Positions 1 through 8,110 of a DNA stretch of 8,110 nucleotides are shown one piece after another. Each line of letters starts with the position of its first letter. Position 1 is the stretch's first letter. The notes under the pieces are model-generated. The model was not told the origin of the DNA, ran no database searches, and saw only the letters and a list, made by a program, of their open reading frames with translations. Both the position numbers and the translations under genes were made by a program. The stretch is from positions 1-8,110 of the forward strand of contig CAMNBW010000059.1 of the NCBI GenBank assembly GCA_946533525.1. Reading direction: 5' to 3'. The stretch is from an uncultured Lachnospiraceae bacterium. GTDB lineage: Bacteria > Bacillota > Clostridia > Lachnospirales > Lachnospiraceae.

Positions 1-874
1 CCTTGACCGTAATGAACTGCGAACCGTCGCTTGCTATCTGTATGCTTCCTTTTCCATTGATGGCCTCATAGCGCCCCTGAACCTGACCGGTAACAACATT
101 CTTGTACTTTTTTGTCGGATCGTCAGGGTCCGTCACATAGCCATCGCTGTCATAGGTAACCTCGGCGGCTTTCTCCGGATCCACATACTGGGGAAACTCC
201 ATTGCCAGCTCAACCGGCTTGCCGCCCTCGGGAAAACCATCCACGGTTATAGTGTATCTGTAGCCCGGAATTATGCTCTTCGAATTGCCTTCCAGGTCCT
301 GTACTGTCACGGCATCCATCGGCTCTATTTCGGTCTGGCTGAGCTTTATATTATAAGTTCCCGCATTGGTCTGGTCGGAGTATTCCTCTACTGTTATAAA
401 GGCCGCCACTGCCTTGAGCGCATCATCCTCAGCCGTGCAGTATCCCGTATTTTCAAACCTTCCGTTGATAAGCTTCTGCTCGTTGAGCTCGGAGCTTTGC
501 ATCATTCGGTCTATCTCATTGGTAAGCTGGGTAACTTCCTTCTGTATATCAGCCCTGTCGCTCTCAGCAAGAGTGCCGTTGGCCGCCTTAATCGCAAGCT
601 CGTTGAGCCTCTGAACCATGTCTCCAATCTCCGCCATAGTGCCCTCTGCCGTCTCCAGCATCGAAACACCATTAGTGGCGTTTACATCGCACTTATCCAG
701 AGCATCCAGCATGGCCCGCATCCTGCTTGAGATCGCGTAGCCGGTGGGATCATCTCCTGCGGTATTTATCCTAAATCCGCTGGATAATCTCTGTGTCGAC
801 ATCGTAAATGAATTCTCGTTGGTATGAAGGGCATTGTTTGTCAGGTATGCCGTGATATTGCTGTTGATCTTCAT
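1..874 (-). CDS. Flagellin, N-terminal part (gene runs off the left edge)
   Basis: This encodes a flagellar filament protein exported through the flagellar type III apparatus. The ATG at 874-872 opens 291 codons without a stop to the window edge. Residues about 1-140 match the flagellin N-terminal helical domain (D0/D1): a start like MKINSNI, then LSSGFRINTAGDDPTGYAI at 30-48, SMLETAEGTM at 71-80, QRLNELAIKAANGT at 88-101 and LTNEIDRMMQSSELNEQKLINGR at 117-139 (broken here by line of sight, not by a gap). From about 145 a variable surface-type region begins, rich in Thr, Asp, Gly and beta-strand-like stretches; the C-terminal helices lie beyond the edge. The gene follows the 997-aa gene by 13 bases, so it is probably the third gene of the sigma-D-driven unit. 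Two cysteines (C62, C146) are unusual for a filament protein. The hook-associated protein FlgL is a less likely alternative, because the SSGxRINxAGDD signature is typical of flagellin. Whether it is the major flagellin or a paralogue cannot be judged here. Confidence 0.94.
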   Translation of the reverse strand, partial: MKINSNITAYLTNNALHTNENSFTMSTQRLSSGFRINTAGDDPTGYAISSRMRAMLDALDKCDVNATNGVSMLETAEGTMAEIGDMVQRLNELAIKAANGTLAESDRADIQKEVTQLTNEIDRMMQSSELNEQKLINGRFENTGYCTAEDDALKAVAAFITVEEYSDQTNAGTYNIKLSQTEIEPMDAVTVQDLEGNSKSIIPGYRYTITVDGFPEGGKPVELAMEFPQYVDPEKAAEVTYDSDGYVTDPDDPTKKYKNVVTGQVQGRYEAINGKGSIQIASDGSQFITVK

Positions 875-880
875 AAATCA

Positions 881-886
881 TCCTCC
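881..886 (-). promoter_or_regulatory. Shine-Dalgarno site of the flagellin gene
   Basis: On the minus strand GGAGGA lies six bases before the flagellin ATG. It is the best ribosome binding site match of the three flagellar genes, and it begins right after the TAG stop of the preceding gene (888-890). The flagellin can therefore be translated strongly and independently from the shared message, as expected for a protein needed in thousands of copies. Confidence 0.85.
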
Positions 887-887
887 G

Positions 888-3881
888 CTATTTATGAGCC
901 GCTGCAAGCGCGCGTATCGTTTTTATAAACGCCTTTGCCGCCCTGTATAATTTGGTGGTATCTTCAGCATCCGTGCTTTCATTACCCGCATTCCCTGCAA
1001 TTTTGTTTATATTAAGGTCTCTGACCCTAACTGCATTAAAGCTGTAACTGTCTATTCCCTCTGACTGCAAGGCTCCCTGAAGCCTTTCTGCCACGTTTTT
1101 CATAAGCTCTGTTCCCGCCATGGAGGATGCGCTTAAAATCCCCTCCACCATATCATCCCTGAGGGAAAACGAGGCTTCAAACCTGCCAAGATTTTCGGTC
1201 TCCATCGTCACGTTCGCACTCGTTCTTCCCGTGCCCCTTATGACTTTTAGGTTAACCGATGTCAGCTCGCCGTCTATTTCCAGAGGTATATAGTAATTTT
1301 CCTCGTTTGAAAGGCCTTTTATAAGTGTAAGCCGTTTATTTACGGACTTGATCGCCTGTATATCTATTCTTCCGCTGACCCTGTCCATGGCCTCGTCGAG
1401 AATATCCTCAGCCCTTGCTGTGAGGGCCTTGTAGGCTTCAGCGGTCTCTTCCTTACTGTTCATGCCTTCGATCACACTGTCTGCCTCGCTGCCAAGATCC
1501 GATCCCTCCCGGTCTTCGTCCAGCTTTTTTAAATCCTTAAACAGTGCATTTCTATTCTCAAAGATACTCGCAAGGGCATTTACGTTATCCATGGTAACAG
1601 GCTGCGAATAATTTTCAAGCGCCTCGTATACCGCTGTTTCAGCCTGCACCGCCTGCCTGATCTCTTCTGAGACTTCGCTAAAGCGCTCCGCGCTTACATC
1701 TCCCGACCTGCCGGAGCCTTCTCTTAAAATATCCGCCAGCTCGTCGAGGGTCGTAGCTTCGTTTACTCCCGCCTCCTTAAGAACCCTTGGATCCTCGAGT
1801 CTGTCGTAGATCTCAGCGGCCTCTCCCTCCAGATAAACCTTTTTAAAGGCTGTATCTATCTGGGCATCTATGCGGATATTCCCTTCCAGGGACTCCACTC
1901 CGCCAAAATCGTCGTCCACATTTATATCGATCGAACCCTTTTTCCTGCTCCTTACCTCTGACAGGAGGTTCTTAAGCGACAGTTCCTTTCCCGCGGCTAC
2001 AAGGCTTCCTATAACGGCCCCGTCGGATTTCTCTATCTTATCAAAGAGCCTGTAAATTCCGATGTAGGATGCTCTCTCCTCTTCGGTAAAGTCTCCCGAC
2101 TTTTCCATCCTGATTAAATATTCGGCAAATTTGTCGGTTTTCTTAAGAGATAAATTTGATCCCTCTGCATTATTCAGTTCATCTATCCTGCCGCTAAGGG
2201 TGCGAACGTCGGTATCCAGCGGATTTATATTATTTTTTATAAGCAGGGCTGTATTGGAGGGGTTCATCTTGTCAATAAGGTTTCTGACCTCGATGTCGGC
2301 GGCCTTGACCCTGTCGATATTTTCCTCCGTAAGCTCCATACTGTTGTAGCCCAGGATCCTGACAGCCCTTTGATTGTCATAGGTTCTGTCTATTCCAAGG
2401 CTTTTAAGAATATCATCCACATTGGAAAAAGCCTTGGTTATGGAATCCCCGAGATCAGAGCGCACCTGGGTCCCTACCGCCTCGTATGCGTTCATCGCAA
2501 ATTCCGCGCGGTTCATAAGCGGCGTGCCCGCCTCGTATACATCGTTTATCGTGAATGCCTCAGCGGATGCAAAGCTTCCCATGACTGCGGCAGGCATCGT
2601 ACGTATCTCATCGACCTTTTGCAGCGTCTCGTCAAACAGAGAAGCCATCTCGTCTACCGGCAGGCTGTTTTCGGTATTTCCTCCAAAGATCACGTTGTAA
2701 TAGAGCTTCTCTTTGGACTTTAAGGCCTCAACGCCTGCTTCCAAAGTCTGCGTATCTATGGAAAAATCGCTCTCATTCAGCTTCCTGTTGGCCTCGGTCG
2801 TCATTGCAAGGCGGGTCTCCTCGAGCTGGCGCTCGGCTTTGACCGAATTATAGCCGCGTATAAGATATGCGTCGTCGGCCGTCTTCCCCCTGGATATAGC
2901 CTCGGTTATCTCCTGCATAAGCTCTGCCCTGTCCACAGGAAGGCTTATGCTCCGAATATCCTCGTAAAGCTGCAGGTTTTCCTTAGTAAGAGGAAGTCCC
3001 TTTTCTATAAGCCAGGCCGCATCCTCCCGCAGGGCGTCGTCAGCCTCGTAGCCCGCCGCCTCTATTACCTCGTCTATCTGCTCTCCAAGCTTAAGAATAT
3101 CCGAATTATCGGCTTTTTTCTGTATATAGCTTCCGTCGGCATTGTCCGCAAAATAGGCGCTCTGCCTGAGACTCCCCGTGCCGCTCTTAAACTGCGCCTC
3201 ATAAACGCTTTCTATAGTCGGTTCAAGCTCATTGTCGATCATGTACCTTACGGTATTGTCGGAAAGAGGGTTAATTTCAGAGGCCTTTTCAAGAGCCTTA
3301 TTTGCCGCCTGTATATTGGCCTCCGTAGCCGGAAGGTCGGCATTCTCAAGGGAATCCTTTATAAAATCCCCCTCTGCCACATGTGAATTCTGCGCATTGA
3401 TGCGGTTGGCTTCCCCTGCGCTCCCCGCTATCTGCCGTACGGTCTCGCTGTCAACGGTGTCGGTATAGCCCGCCACGTTTACTCCCGACTTCGCAAGGGT
3501 CACCTTTATCCTGTCCAGATTTGTCACAGCTTCCCTGGGGTCCATCTGGCCTATTTCGTAGCCGTCCTTTTGAAGCTCTGCAAAATCCTGTTCAGACATG
3601 CAATTAGACATTACCGCCATATAGTTATGCATGGTCTTCGGGTCATAATTGTCCACATCCTGCAAGCTTTCTTCCAGGGTCTTTCCCTGACTCTTTTTCC
3701 CGGAAAGCTTATTCCCGGAAAAATCGAAAGCTGCGCTATCCATAACTGTGCCGGAAATGTCTAATTCAAATCCGTCTCCCTTTATGCTCTTTTTTTGTTC
3801 GGGAGCGGTATAATTTGTAATTTTATTGTACTTTGCTGCTTCTGCCTCTGTTCTTTCCGCTTGAGTAAAATCTATTCTCAT
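888..3881 (-). CDS. Giant FliK-like flagellar protein with helical repeat motifs (997 aa)
   Basis: The start ATG overlaps the stop of the small upstream gene (ATGA), and its own ribosome binding site is weak (GGGA nine bases upstream), which points to translational coupling. The protein is hydrophilic and mostly helical, with no signal peptide or membrane segment and one cysteine (C94). Residues about 175-775 hold at least six copies of a degenerate motif, hydrophobic-x(5-7)-P-x-T-x-x-N-I/L/V, for example LPATEANI at 183-190, LPLTKENL at 296-303, MELTEENI at 515-522 and QPVTMDNV at 760-767. Residues about 861-953 resemble the FliK C-terminal (hook-length control, substrate-switch) domain: E896-N-L-G899, then L907-R-DD, an amphipathic helix, and EGI at 941-943. 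FliK is a secreted ruler that switches the export gate from hook to filament substrates and is usually about 400-600 residues, so this protein is about twice as long. I think it may belong to an uncharacterised Lachnospiraceae family (possibly DUF6240), but I could not check. A flagellar role is inferred from this domain, the promoter and the flagellin neighbour; the exact function is unknown. Confidence 0.87.
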   Translation of the reverse strand: MRIDFTQAERTEAEAAKYNKITNYTAPEQKKSIKGDGFELDISGTVMDSAAFDFSGNKLSGKKSQGKTLEESLQDVDNYDPKTMHNYMAVMSNCMSEQDFAELQKDGYEIGQMDPREAVTNLDRIKVTLAKSGVNVAGYTDTVDSETVRQIAGSAGEANRINAQNSHVAEGDFIKDSLENADLPATEANIQAANKALEKASEINPLSDNTVRYMIDNELEPTIESVYEAQFKSGTGSLRQSAYFADNADGSYIQKKADNSDILKLGEQIDEVIEAAGYEADDALREDAAWLIEKGLPLTKENLQLYEDIRSISLPVDRAELMQEITEAISRGKTADDAYLIRGYNSVKAERQLEETRLAMTTEANRKLNESDFSIDTQTLEAGVEALKSKEKLYYNVIFGGNTENSLPVDEMASLFDETLQKVDEIRTMPAAVMGSFASAEAFTINDVYEAGTPLMNRAEFAMNAYEAVGTQVRSDLGDSITKAFSNVDDILKSLGIDRTYDNQRAVRILGYNSMELTEENIDRVKAADIEVRNLIDKMNPSNTALLIKNNINPLDTDVRTLSGRIDELNNAEGSNLSLKKTDKFAEYLIRMEKSGDFTEEERASYIGIYRLFDKIEKSDGAVIGSLVAAGKELSLKNLLSEVRSRKKGSIDINVDDDFGGVESLEGNIRIDAQIDTAFKKVYLEGEAAEIYDRLEDPRVLKEAGVNEATTLDELADILREGSGRSGDVSAERFSEVSEEIRQAVQAETAVYEALENYSQPVTMDNVNALASIFENRNALFKDLKKLDEDREGSDLGSEADSVIEGMNSKEETAEAYKALTARAEDILDEAMDRVSGRIDIQAIKSVNKRLTLIKGLSNEENYYIPLEIDGELTSVNLKVIRGTGRTSANVTMETENLGRFEASFSLRDDMVEGILSASSMAGTELMKNVAERLQGALQSEGIDSYSFNAVRVRDLNINKIAGNAGNESTDAEDTTKLYRAAKAFIKTIRALAAAHK
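1023..1301 (-). other. FliK C-terminal-like domain inside the 997-aa protein
   Basis: This covers residues about 861-953. The order is two beta-strand-like segments (IPLEIDG, SVNLKVI), a strand VTMETENLG, then RFEASFSLRDD, a strand EGILSAS, a long helix TELMKNVAERLQGAL and EGIDSYSFNAVRV. Compared from memory with the Salmonella FliK C-terminal core, the shared positions are the E-x-LG turn, the L-x-DD strand, the Ser after the next strand, the spaced Leu residues of the helix and the final GI. This is recognition by eye, not by a profile search. Confidence 0.65.
1566..3359 (-). repeat. Degenerate protein-level helical repeats within the 997-aa protein
   Basis: Between residues about 175 and 772 a pattern recurs: a short hydrophobic helix end, a turn with Pro or a polar residue, Thr/Ser two later, an Asn/Asp about three later, then a new helix. 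Copies include residues 177-196, 214-229, 291-309, 510-527, 547-566 and 754-773; weaker ones are at 436-452 and 628-643. Examples are LIEKGLPLTKENLQLYEDI, LGYNSMELTEENIDRVKA and ALENYSQPVTMDNVNALASI. The DNA itself is not obviously repeated, so the copies are old or selected for structure. Confidence 0.6.
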
Positions 3882-4057
3882 CTGTAATTATCCCGGCTCC
3901 CTGTCTGCTTACTGCCCGTGATCACGGCCATTTCATCGTCCGAAAGAATGTTGGGAAACATCATATGCATTATCGAGCTCTGTCCCCTGTCCAGTTTTGC
4001 AATATCTTCCATGATCCGCGGAAGCCGGTCCATCAACTTCCCTGCAAGATAATCCAT
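3878..4057 (-). CDS. Small 59-aa protein, first gene of the flagellar unit
   Basis: I do not recognise this protein. The frame starts at ATG 4057-4055, begins MDYLAGKLMDRLPRIMEDIA and ends ...SKQTGSRDNYR. Its TGA (3880-3878) overlaps the ATG of the 997-aa gene as ATGA, a classic translational-coupling arrangement. A strong AGGAGG (4066-4071) lies eight bases before this ATG. A second ATG four bases further upstream has poor spacing and opens a 42-codon frame that ends before the next gene, so the downstream ATG is preferred. The product is soluble-looking, amphipathic, rich in Met (7 of 59) and has no Cys, signal peptide or membrane segment. Its place directly behind a sigma-D-type promoter and before a FliK-like gene and flagellin suggests a role in flagellar assembly or export, such as a chaperone or regulator. 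That is inference from context only. Confidence 0.8.
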   Translation of the reverse strand: MDYLAGKLMDRLPRIMEDIAKLDRGQSSIMHMMFPNILSDDEMAVITGSKQTGSRDNYR

Positions 4058-4065
4058 TCATCTTT

Positions 4066-4071
4066 CCTCCT
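4066..4071 (-). promoter_or_regulatory. Shine-Dalgarno site of the 59-aa gene
   Basis: AGGAGG on the minus strand is followed by eight bases and the ATG of the 59-aa frame. The other ATG in reach is only four bases away and in another frame, so this spacing decides the start. It is a near-perfect site, so the whole coupled pair of genes may depend on it. Confidence 0.8.
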
Positions 4072-4119
4072 CGTTAAATAGTTACCGGACAGCTCTTATC
4101 TCGTCCGTGCCTAATATAT

Positions 4120-4145
4120 ATATCGGACCGAGCGATAAAATATTA
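4120..4145 (-). promoter_or_regulatory. Sigma-D (sigma-28/FliA-type) promoter of the flagellar unit
   Basis: On the minus strand the -10 element CCGATAT (4126-4120) matches the Bacillus-type sigma-D consensus exactly. The -35 element TAAT (4145-4142) differs at one base from TAAA, and the spacer is 15 bases, the usual value. Transcription would start near 4113 and give a leader of roughly 55 bases before the 59-aa gene. The site lies about ten bases beyond the terminator of the glgB unit and directly before flagellar-type genes, which fits a late flagellar class. The consensus is established knowledge; use of this site is inference. Confidence 0.75.
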
Positions 4146-4154
4146 ACTGTTATC

Positions 4155-4185
4155 AAAAATATCCCGCGTATTTACGCGGGATATT
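4155..4185 (-). terminator. Intrinsic terminator of the glgB unit
   Basis: Bases 4158-4170 and 4173-4185 are a perfect 13-base inverted repeat with a GC-rich core (CCCGCG/CGCGGG). In minus-strand RNA the stem is followed by a run of five U (partly in the stem foot) and then GAU, as in rho-independent terminators. On the plus strand no T-run follows, so it works in one direction. It lies about 100 bases after the glgB stop and separates that transcript from the sigma-D promoter next to it. Confidence 0.87.
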
Positions 4186-4287
4186 CGATATTACAAGTAT
4201 TAGTGGTAAAATTATTTTTCACCAACAAAATGTTGCGATTTACAGGCTCTATAAGCCGGATACAAAATATTTTCTGAAAAAATTTAT
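4186..4287. other. 3' untranslated stretch of glgB, AT-rich
   Basis: This short AT-rich stretch between the glgB stop and its terminator has no coding signal on either strand. It holds two weak hairpins (4205-4223 with a G-U pair, and 4245-4257 with a four-base stem), neither followed by a U-run. I see no further feature in it. Confidence 0.6.
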
Positions 4288-6259
<1,972 letters not shown>

Positions 6260-6285
<26 letters not shown>

Positions 6286-8110
6286 CGAAATCCTTCTCCC
6301 TTAAAATTATCATATCATCGTCATCGTATCGTTTAGCCAGAAGCACGTCCATAAAATGGCCCACCGACTTCTTATCAACATGCTCTATTGCCTCATCTAC
6401 TATGTCTTCAACTTCGTTTAAGGTCACAAAATGATTCGCTGTCTGCAGTTGGTCCACCCTCCTGTACAGCGCAAGAACTCCCATATTATCTATAGCATAT
6501 TCCTTTTGACGCGCATATTCACGTCCGTGGAAAACAAGATCATCATTGGTATATGCCGGAATATTGATATGTACGTCAAAAACCTCCGAAAAGCCCGGAA
6601 TATTTTCTCCGACCCTCTTCTGATAGAAGTGGTTGTCCTCCAGCATCATTAAGATCCTGATCTCAGGCTGATTTAACACCCTTACTATCTCCTGCAGGGT
6701 CTGGTTTGTAAGCTCGGCCGCATTCTCTATGACCAGGGCTCCGCCGTCGAGCATCGCTATGGACCGGGCGATGTCCTTCTTGTTAAAGACATCTGCCGAG
6801 ATCTTGGCTATCTTTCCTATAAAATCCGGGTGTGTAAGCTGCAGATCCTTAGCCAGCGCACCGCAGAAATTTATCCTCGCGCTGTGCTCGTTACCGGTTA
6901 TGATCACATTGCCCCGGGTTCCGTCCATACCTATCCGGCTCAGGGCATCTCTGATGATACCGGGAAGGTCGTGCATCAGCAGGAAGTCTTTGAATATCTC
7001 CTGCTCCTCCTCGCTCAGATTGCCGGTATCAGTGCGGTCCGGCACAGAAGGCGCTTCAGCGGCCTCCGAATACTCCTCTTCATATCCGCCGTTGTTTTCT
7101 GCGGCATAGTCCTCGTCCATTTCCTGAGGGTACTCTTCCTGGGCAGCGTCGTAGCCATCGGCATATTCTTCGGAAGCGTACTCTTCAGGGGCATATTCCT
7201 CTTCAGCAGGATATTCCTCCGCATATTCTGCCTCGGGATCGTATCCTTCCTCTTCGGCATATTCTTCTTCAGGGTAGCCTTCCTCGGAATAGTACTCATC
7301 CTCCGCGTACTCACCCTGCTCGGGATAGTCCTCCTCAGGATAACCGCCCTCATTGCCGTAATCGGTGTCGTAATCCTCTGAATAAGCGCCGGCTTCGTAC
7401 TCATCTTCTCCGGCGTATTCATCATATTCATCCTCGGGATAATACTCTTCCTCATAGCCTTCGGGGTTTTCTTCGCCATACCCCTCATCCGAAAGCATAT
7501 TCAGCGTATCTCCCGCGATAACCTTGCCTGCCTTCCCGGAGGCATCCCTCATTCCTTCCGAATTCAGCGCGAAGGAGGAAGAATCGTCGTCTATCCCGTC
7601 CAGGTCCGCTCTCAGGCGTTTCCTCGGCGGAACAATACTCTGCTCCTTAAATTCTGCGACAGGCTGAACCGGCGTTTCAGGTTCGGGCTTCGTCCCTATT
7701 TCATTCGGGTCGTCATGAACCACTATGCCGGGAATTATATCCTTAAGCTGATTAACTATATCATTGGTCTGCTCAAGAGACTTTCTCTTGGCGCCCTCAA
7801 CTCTCCTGCGGTTATTCTCTTCGGTACGCTTTTCCCACCCTTCGAGAATATCCTGGAAATCCATCTGCCCGGTGATCTGTTTCTCCATCTCCGACGGAGA
7901 TTCGGGAACATTCAGGACCATCTGTCCGTCGTATTCCTCGGAGACCATATTCTGTATACCGCCGGGGACTCTCAGGGAACCCGTATATCCGTACAGTGCT
8001 CCGTCGTACTTTGGAGCGCCGGTCTGCAGGCCGGAGCGATATATCTGTTCCCCTTGCCGGGGCTGTTCAGGATAATATGCCTGCTCCCCGGCCTCCTGCG
8101 CGGGGTAAAA
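6260..8110 (-). CDS. Degenerate AAA+ (SpoVK/CbbX-like) protein with a long Tyr/acidic region; start beyond the right edge
   Basis: The frame is open from the window edge to the TGA at 6262-6260, giving 616 visible residues. An ATG at 7948 lacks a clear ribosome binding site, and the 54 codons before it read as similar protein (rich in Tyr, Gln, Gly, Pro), so the true start probably lies outside. Counting from that ATG, residues about 30-75 are charged and helical, 88-110 are Pro-rich, 143-304 contain no Lys or Arg and are dominated by Glu, Asp and Tyr, and about 318-500 form a folded domain. That domain resembles SpoVK/CbbX-type AAA+ modules: GNEHSARI at 352-359 sits where GNPGTGKT is expected, GGALVIENA at 402-410 where GGVLFIDEA is expected, and PGFSEVF at 451-457 where PGLxSRF is expected, followed by IPAYTNDDL. 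The Walker A lysine, the Walker B DE pair and the arginine finger are all changed, so ATP hydrolysis is unlikely. It overlaps glgB by 26 bases, suggesting a function tied to glycogen. The function is unknown; a regulator or scaffold is possible. Confidence 0.88.
6291..6297 (-). promoter_or_regulatory. Shine-Dalgarno site of glgB
   Basis: AGAAGGA on the minus strand stands five bases before the glgB ATG, inside the coding region of the upstream gene. It supports the start at 6285 and therefore the presence of the basic N-terminal tail. Confidence 0.7.
6449..6997 (-). other. Pseudo-AAA+ domain region
   Basis: This covers residues about 318-500 counted from the ATG at 7948. The order of elements matches a CbbX/SpoVK-like AAA+ core: helix, P-loop strand NVIITG, a helix, a strand near KISADVF, helix KKDIARSIAML, Walker B strand ALVIENA, helix TLQEIVRVL, sensor-1-like strand IRILMMLEDN, PGFSEVF, INIPAYTNDDL, and a lid-like helical part to about 500. 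The residues needed for nucleotide hydrolysis are replaced. The assignment is by eye and needs structural confirmation. Confidence 0.6.
7052..7492 (-). repeat. Tyr/Glu low-complexity repeat region
   Basis: This encodes residues about 153-299 (counted from the ATG at 7948) of the AAA+-like protein. Irregular EEY, EEYA and GYPEE units recur, with 28 Tyr and no Lys, Arg, Phe or Trp. GAA/GAG and TAT/TAC codons are mixed and the units vary in length, so the DNA is only loosely repetitive. The segment is almost certainly disordered and highly negative. Confidence 0.9.

Noticed and set aside
1..874. Hook-associated protein FlgL as the identity of the left-edge gene
   Set aside because: The N-terminal SSGFRINTAGDD signature and the spacing to the NELAIKAANGT segment are those of flagellin.
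914..920. ACGATAC on the minus strand as a separate sigma-D -10 box for flagellin
   Set aside because: It lacks the CCGATAT core and has no TAAA-like element at the proper distance.
3933..4061. A 42-codon frame from the first ATG after the AGGAGG site
   Set aside because: Its ATG is only four bases from the ribosome binding site, it does not reach the next gene, and the 59-codon frame has better spacing and the ATGA overlap.
4205..4223. A hairpin after glgB as a first terminator
   Set aside because: The stem is AT-rich with a G-U pair and no U-run follows; the 13-base stem further on is far stronger.
6830..7381. A long plus-strand frame of Phe, Leu, Ile and Val that resembles a membrane protein
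   Set aside because: It is the antisense of the Glu/Tyr/Asp repeats, which always gives hydrophobic codons; it has no ribosome binding site or family resemblance.
7015..7488. A 157-codon minus-strand frame rich in Met, Lys and Arg inside the Tyr/acidic region
   Set aside because: It is the shifted reading of repeated GAA/TAT-type codons; the overlapping frame runs on into a recognisable folded domain and has no stop for 616 codons.
7946..7948. The ATG at 7948 as the true start of the AAA+-like gene
   Set aside because: No convincing ribosome binding site precedes it and the frame stays open, with protein-like codons, to the window edge.
8019..8034. A 16-base near-palindrome (CCGG arms around CTGCAG)
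   Set aside because: It lies within a coding frame, has a mismatch, and nothing around it suggests an operator or terminator.

Overview
The window reads as a moderate-GC chromosomal segment of a flagellated member of the Firmicutes/Clostridia, most likely Lachnospiraceae. The reasons are strong GGAGG-type ribosome binding sites, frequent ATA and AGA/AGG codons, a Bacillus/Clostridium-type sigma-D (sigma-28) flagellar promoter, a short-form GlgB, and a flagellin next to a very large FliK-like protein. The family assignment is inference; no species marker is present. All five supported genes lie on the minus strand, so transcription runs from high to low coordinates and the two outermost genes are cut by the window edges.

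Right half (8110 to about 4155), a glycogen-linked unit. The first gene (6260-8110, start beyond the right edge) encodes an unusual protein. It has a helical, charged N-terminal part and then about 160 residues with no Lys or Arg, full of Glu/Asp/Tyr. A C-terminal domain follows that resembles the SpoVK/CbbX branch of AAA+ ATPases but has lost the Walker A lysine, the usual Walker B acidic pair and the arginine finger. Its last 26 bases overlap the start of glgB (4288-6285), a complete 1,4-alpha-glucan branching enzyme with intact catalytic residues and a strongly basic Lys-rich N-terminal tail. An acidic protein thus overlaps, and is probably co-translated with, a branching enzyme carrying a basic tail. 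A clear intrinsic terminator (4155-4185) ends this unit.

Left half (about 4145 to 1), a flagellar unit. Immediately after the terminator is a sigma-D-type promoter (TAAT-N15-CCGATAT). It is followed by a 59-aa small protein gene (3878-4057), a 997-aa protein with repeated helical motifs and a FliK-like C-terminal domain (888-3881), and a flagellin (N-terminal 291 residues visible, 1-874). The small gene and the 997-aa gene are joined by an ATGA stop/start overlap. The flagellin follows after only 13 bases with its own strong ribosome binding site. This looks like a late flagellar operon in which a small protein and a giant FliK-like protein are made together with filament protein.

The two most interesting points are the apparently inactive AAA+ protein with its Tyr/acidic disordered region coupled to glgB, and the small ORF plus giant repeat-containing FliK-like protein ahead of flagellin. 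No RNA genes, CRISPR arrays, insertion sequences or attachment sites were seen.
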